This document shows positions 14,516 to 14,516 of a stretch of DNA of 14,516 nucleotides, one piece after another. The notes below the pieces were generated by a model, which did no database searches, had not been told where the DNA came from, and saw only the letters and a list, made by a program, of their open reading frames with translations. The stretch comes from an uncultured bacterium (GTDB taxonomy: Bacteria; Cyanobacteriota; Vampirovibrionia; Gastranaerophilales; Gastranaerophilaceae): the NCBI GenBank assembly GCA_949286405.1, contig CASECH010000124.1:1-14516 (forward strand). Reading direction: 5' to 3'. Every line of letters begins with the position of its first letter. Positions within the stretch are counted from its first letter, which is position 1. The position numbers and the translations under genes are program-made.

Positions 14516-14516
14516 A

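Overview
This is an AT-rich bacterial window (roughly 30% G+C by eye) with small flagellar gene groups, housekeeping genes and a few unusual proteins. Low G+C, a dispersed flagellar regulon and a secreted Tyr/Asn-rich protein with short 'RIE..K..G' repeats fit a non-photosynthetic cyanobacterial relative (Vampirovibrionia/Melainabacteria, Gastranaerophilales-like) from an animal gut or similar habitat. That assignment is inference from gene style. No rRNA or marker gene settles it, and a low-G+C Firmicute or another gut phylum is not excluded. I see no tRNA, rRNA, CRISPR array, insertion sequence or prophage.

Layout from left to right: (1) bases 1-1764, minus strand, hold the N-terminal 588 residues of a GH38 alpha-mannosidase cut by the window edge. 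(2) 1915-2745 encodes a secreted Tyr/Asn-rich repeat protein. (3) 2850-5063 is a flagellar operon of fliJ, a fliK-like gene and a hook/rod protein gene, closed by a clear terminator at 5101-5127. (4) 5137-6135, minus strand, is a stand-alone OLD-type TOPRIM protein. (5) 6206-9356 holds two plus-strand genes, a probable papain-fold cysteine peptidase and a UshA-family 5'-nucleotidase. Both lack a recognisable signal peptide. (6) 9353-11118, minus strand, is flhB followed by fliA (sigma-28); the fliA stop codon interlocks with the nucleotidase stop codon. (7) 11182-12720, minus strand, is a metF-deoC operon. (8) 12781-14397 is a SulP anion transporter with a STAS domain. (9) 14418 to the edge is a short reading frame with a strong ribosome binding site, interrupted by a run of ten G.

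How the genes connect: fliJ, fliK-like, the hook/rod gene, flhB and fliA all serve flagellar export, hook assembly and late flagellar transcription. They are split over two loci and lack the usual neighbours fliI, flgD and flhA. The nucleotidase and DeoC could both feed nucleoside breakdown, and MetF supplies methyl-tetrahydrofolate. These links are metabolic, not a visible operon.

The most unusual signals are these. First, the divergent metF and sulP genes both have an extended -10 box ending exactly six bases before ATG and no Shine-Dalgarno, which predicts leaderless mRNAs. GH38, fliA and possibly the TOPRIM gene follow the same style, while the other genes have Shine-Dalgarno sites. Second, the G10 tract in this AT-rich sequence sits just after a start codon and changes the reading frame, as a phase-variable switch would. 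Third, the signal-less peptidase and nucleotidase lie inside flagellar territory.
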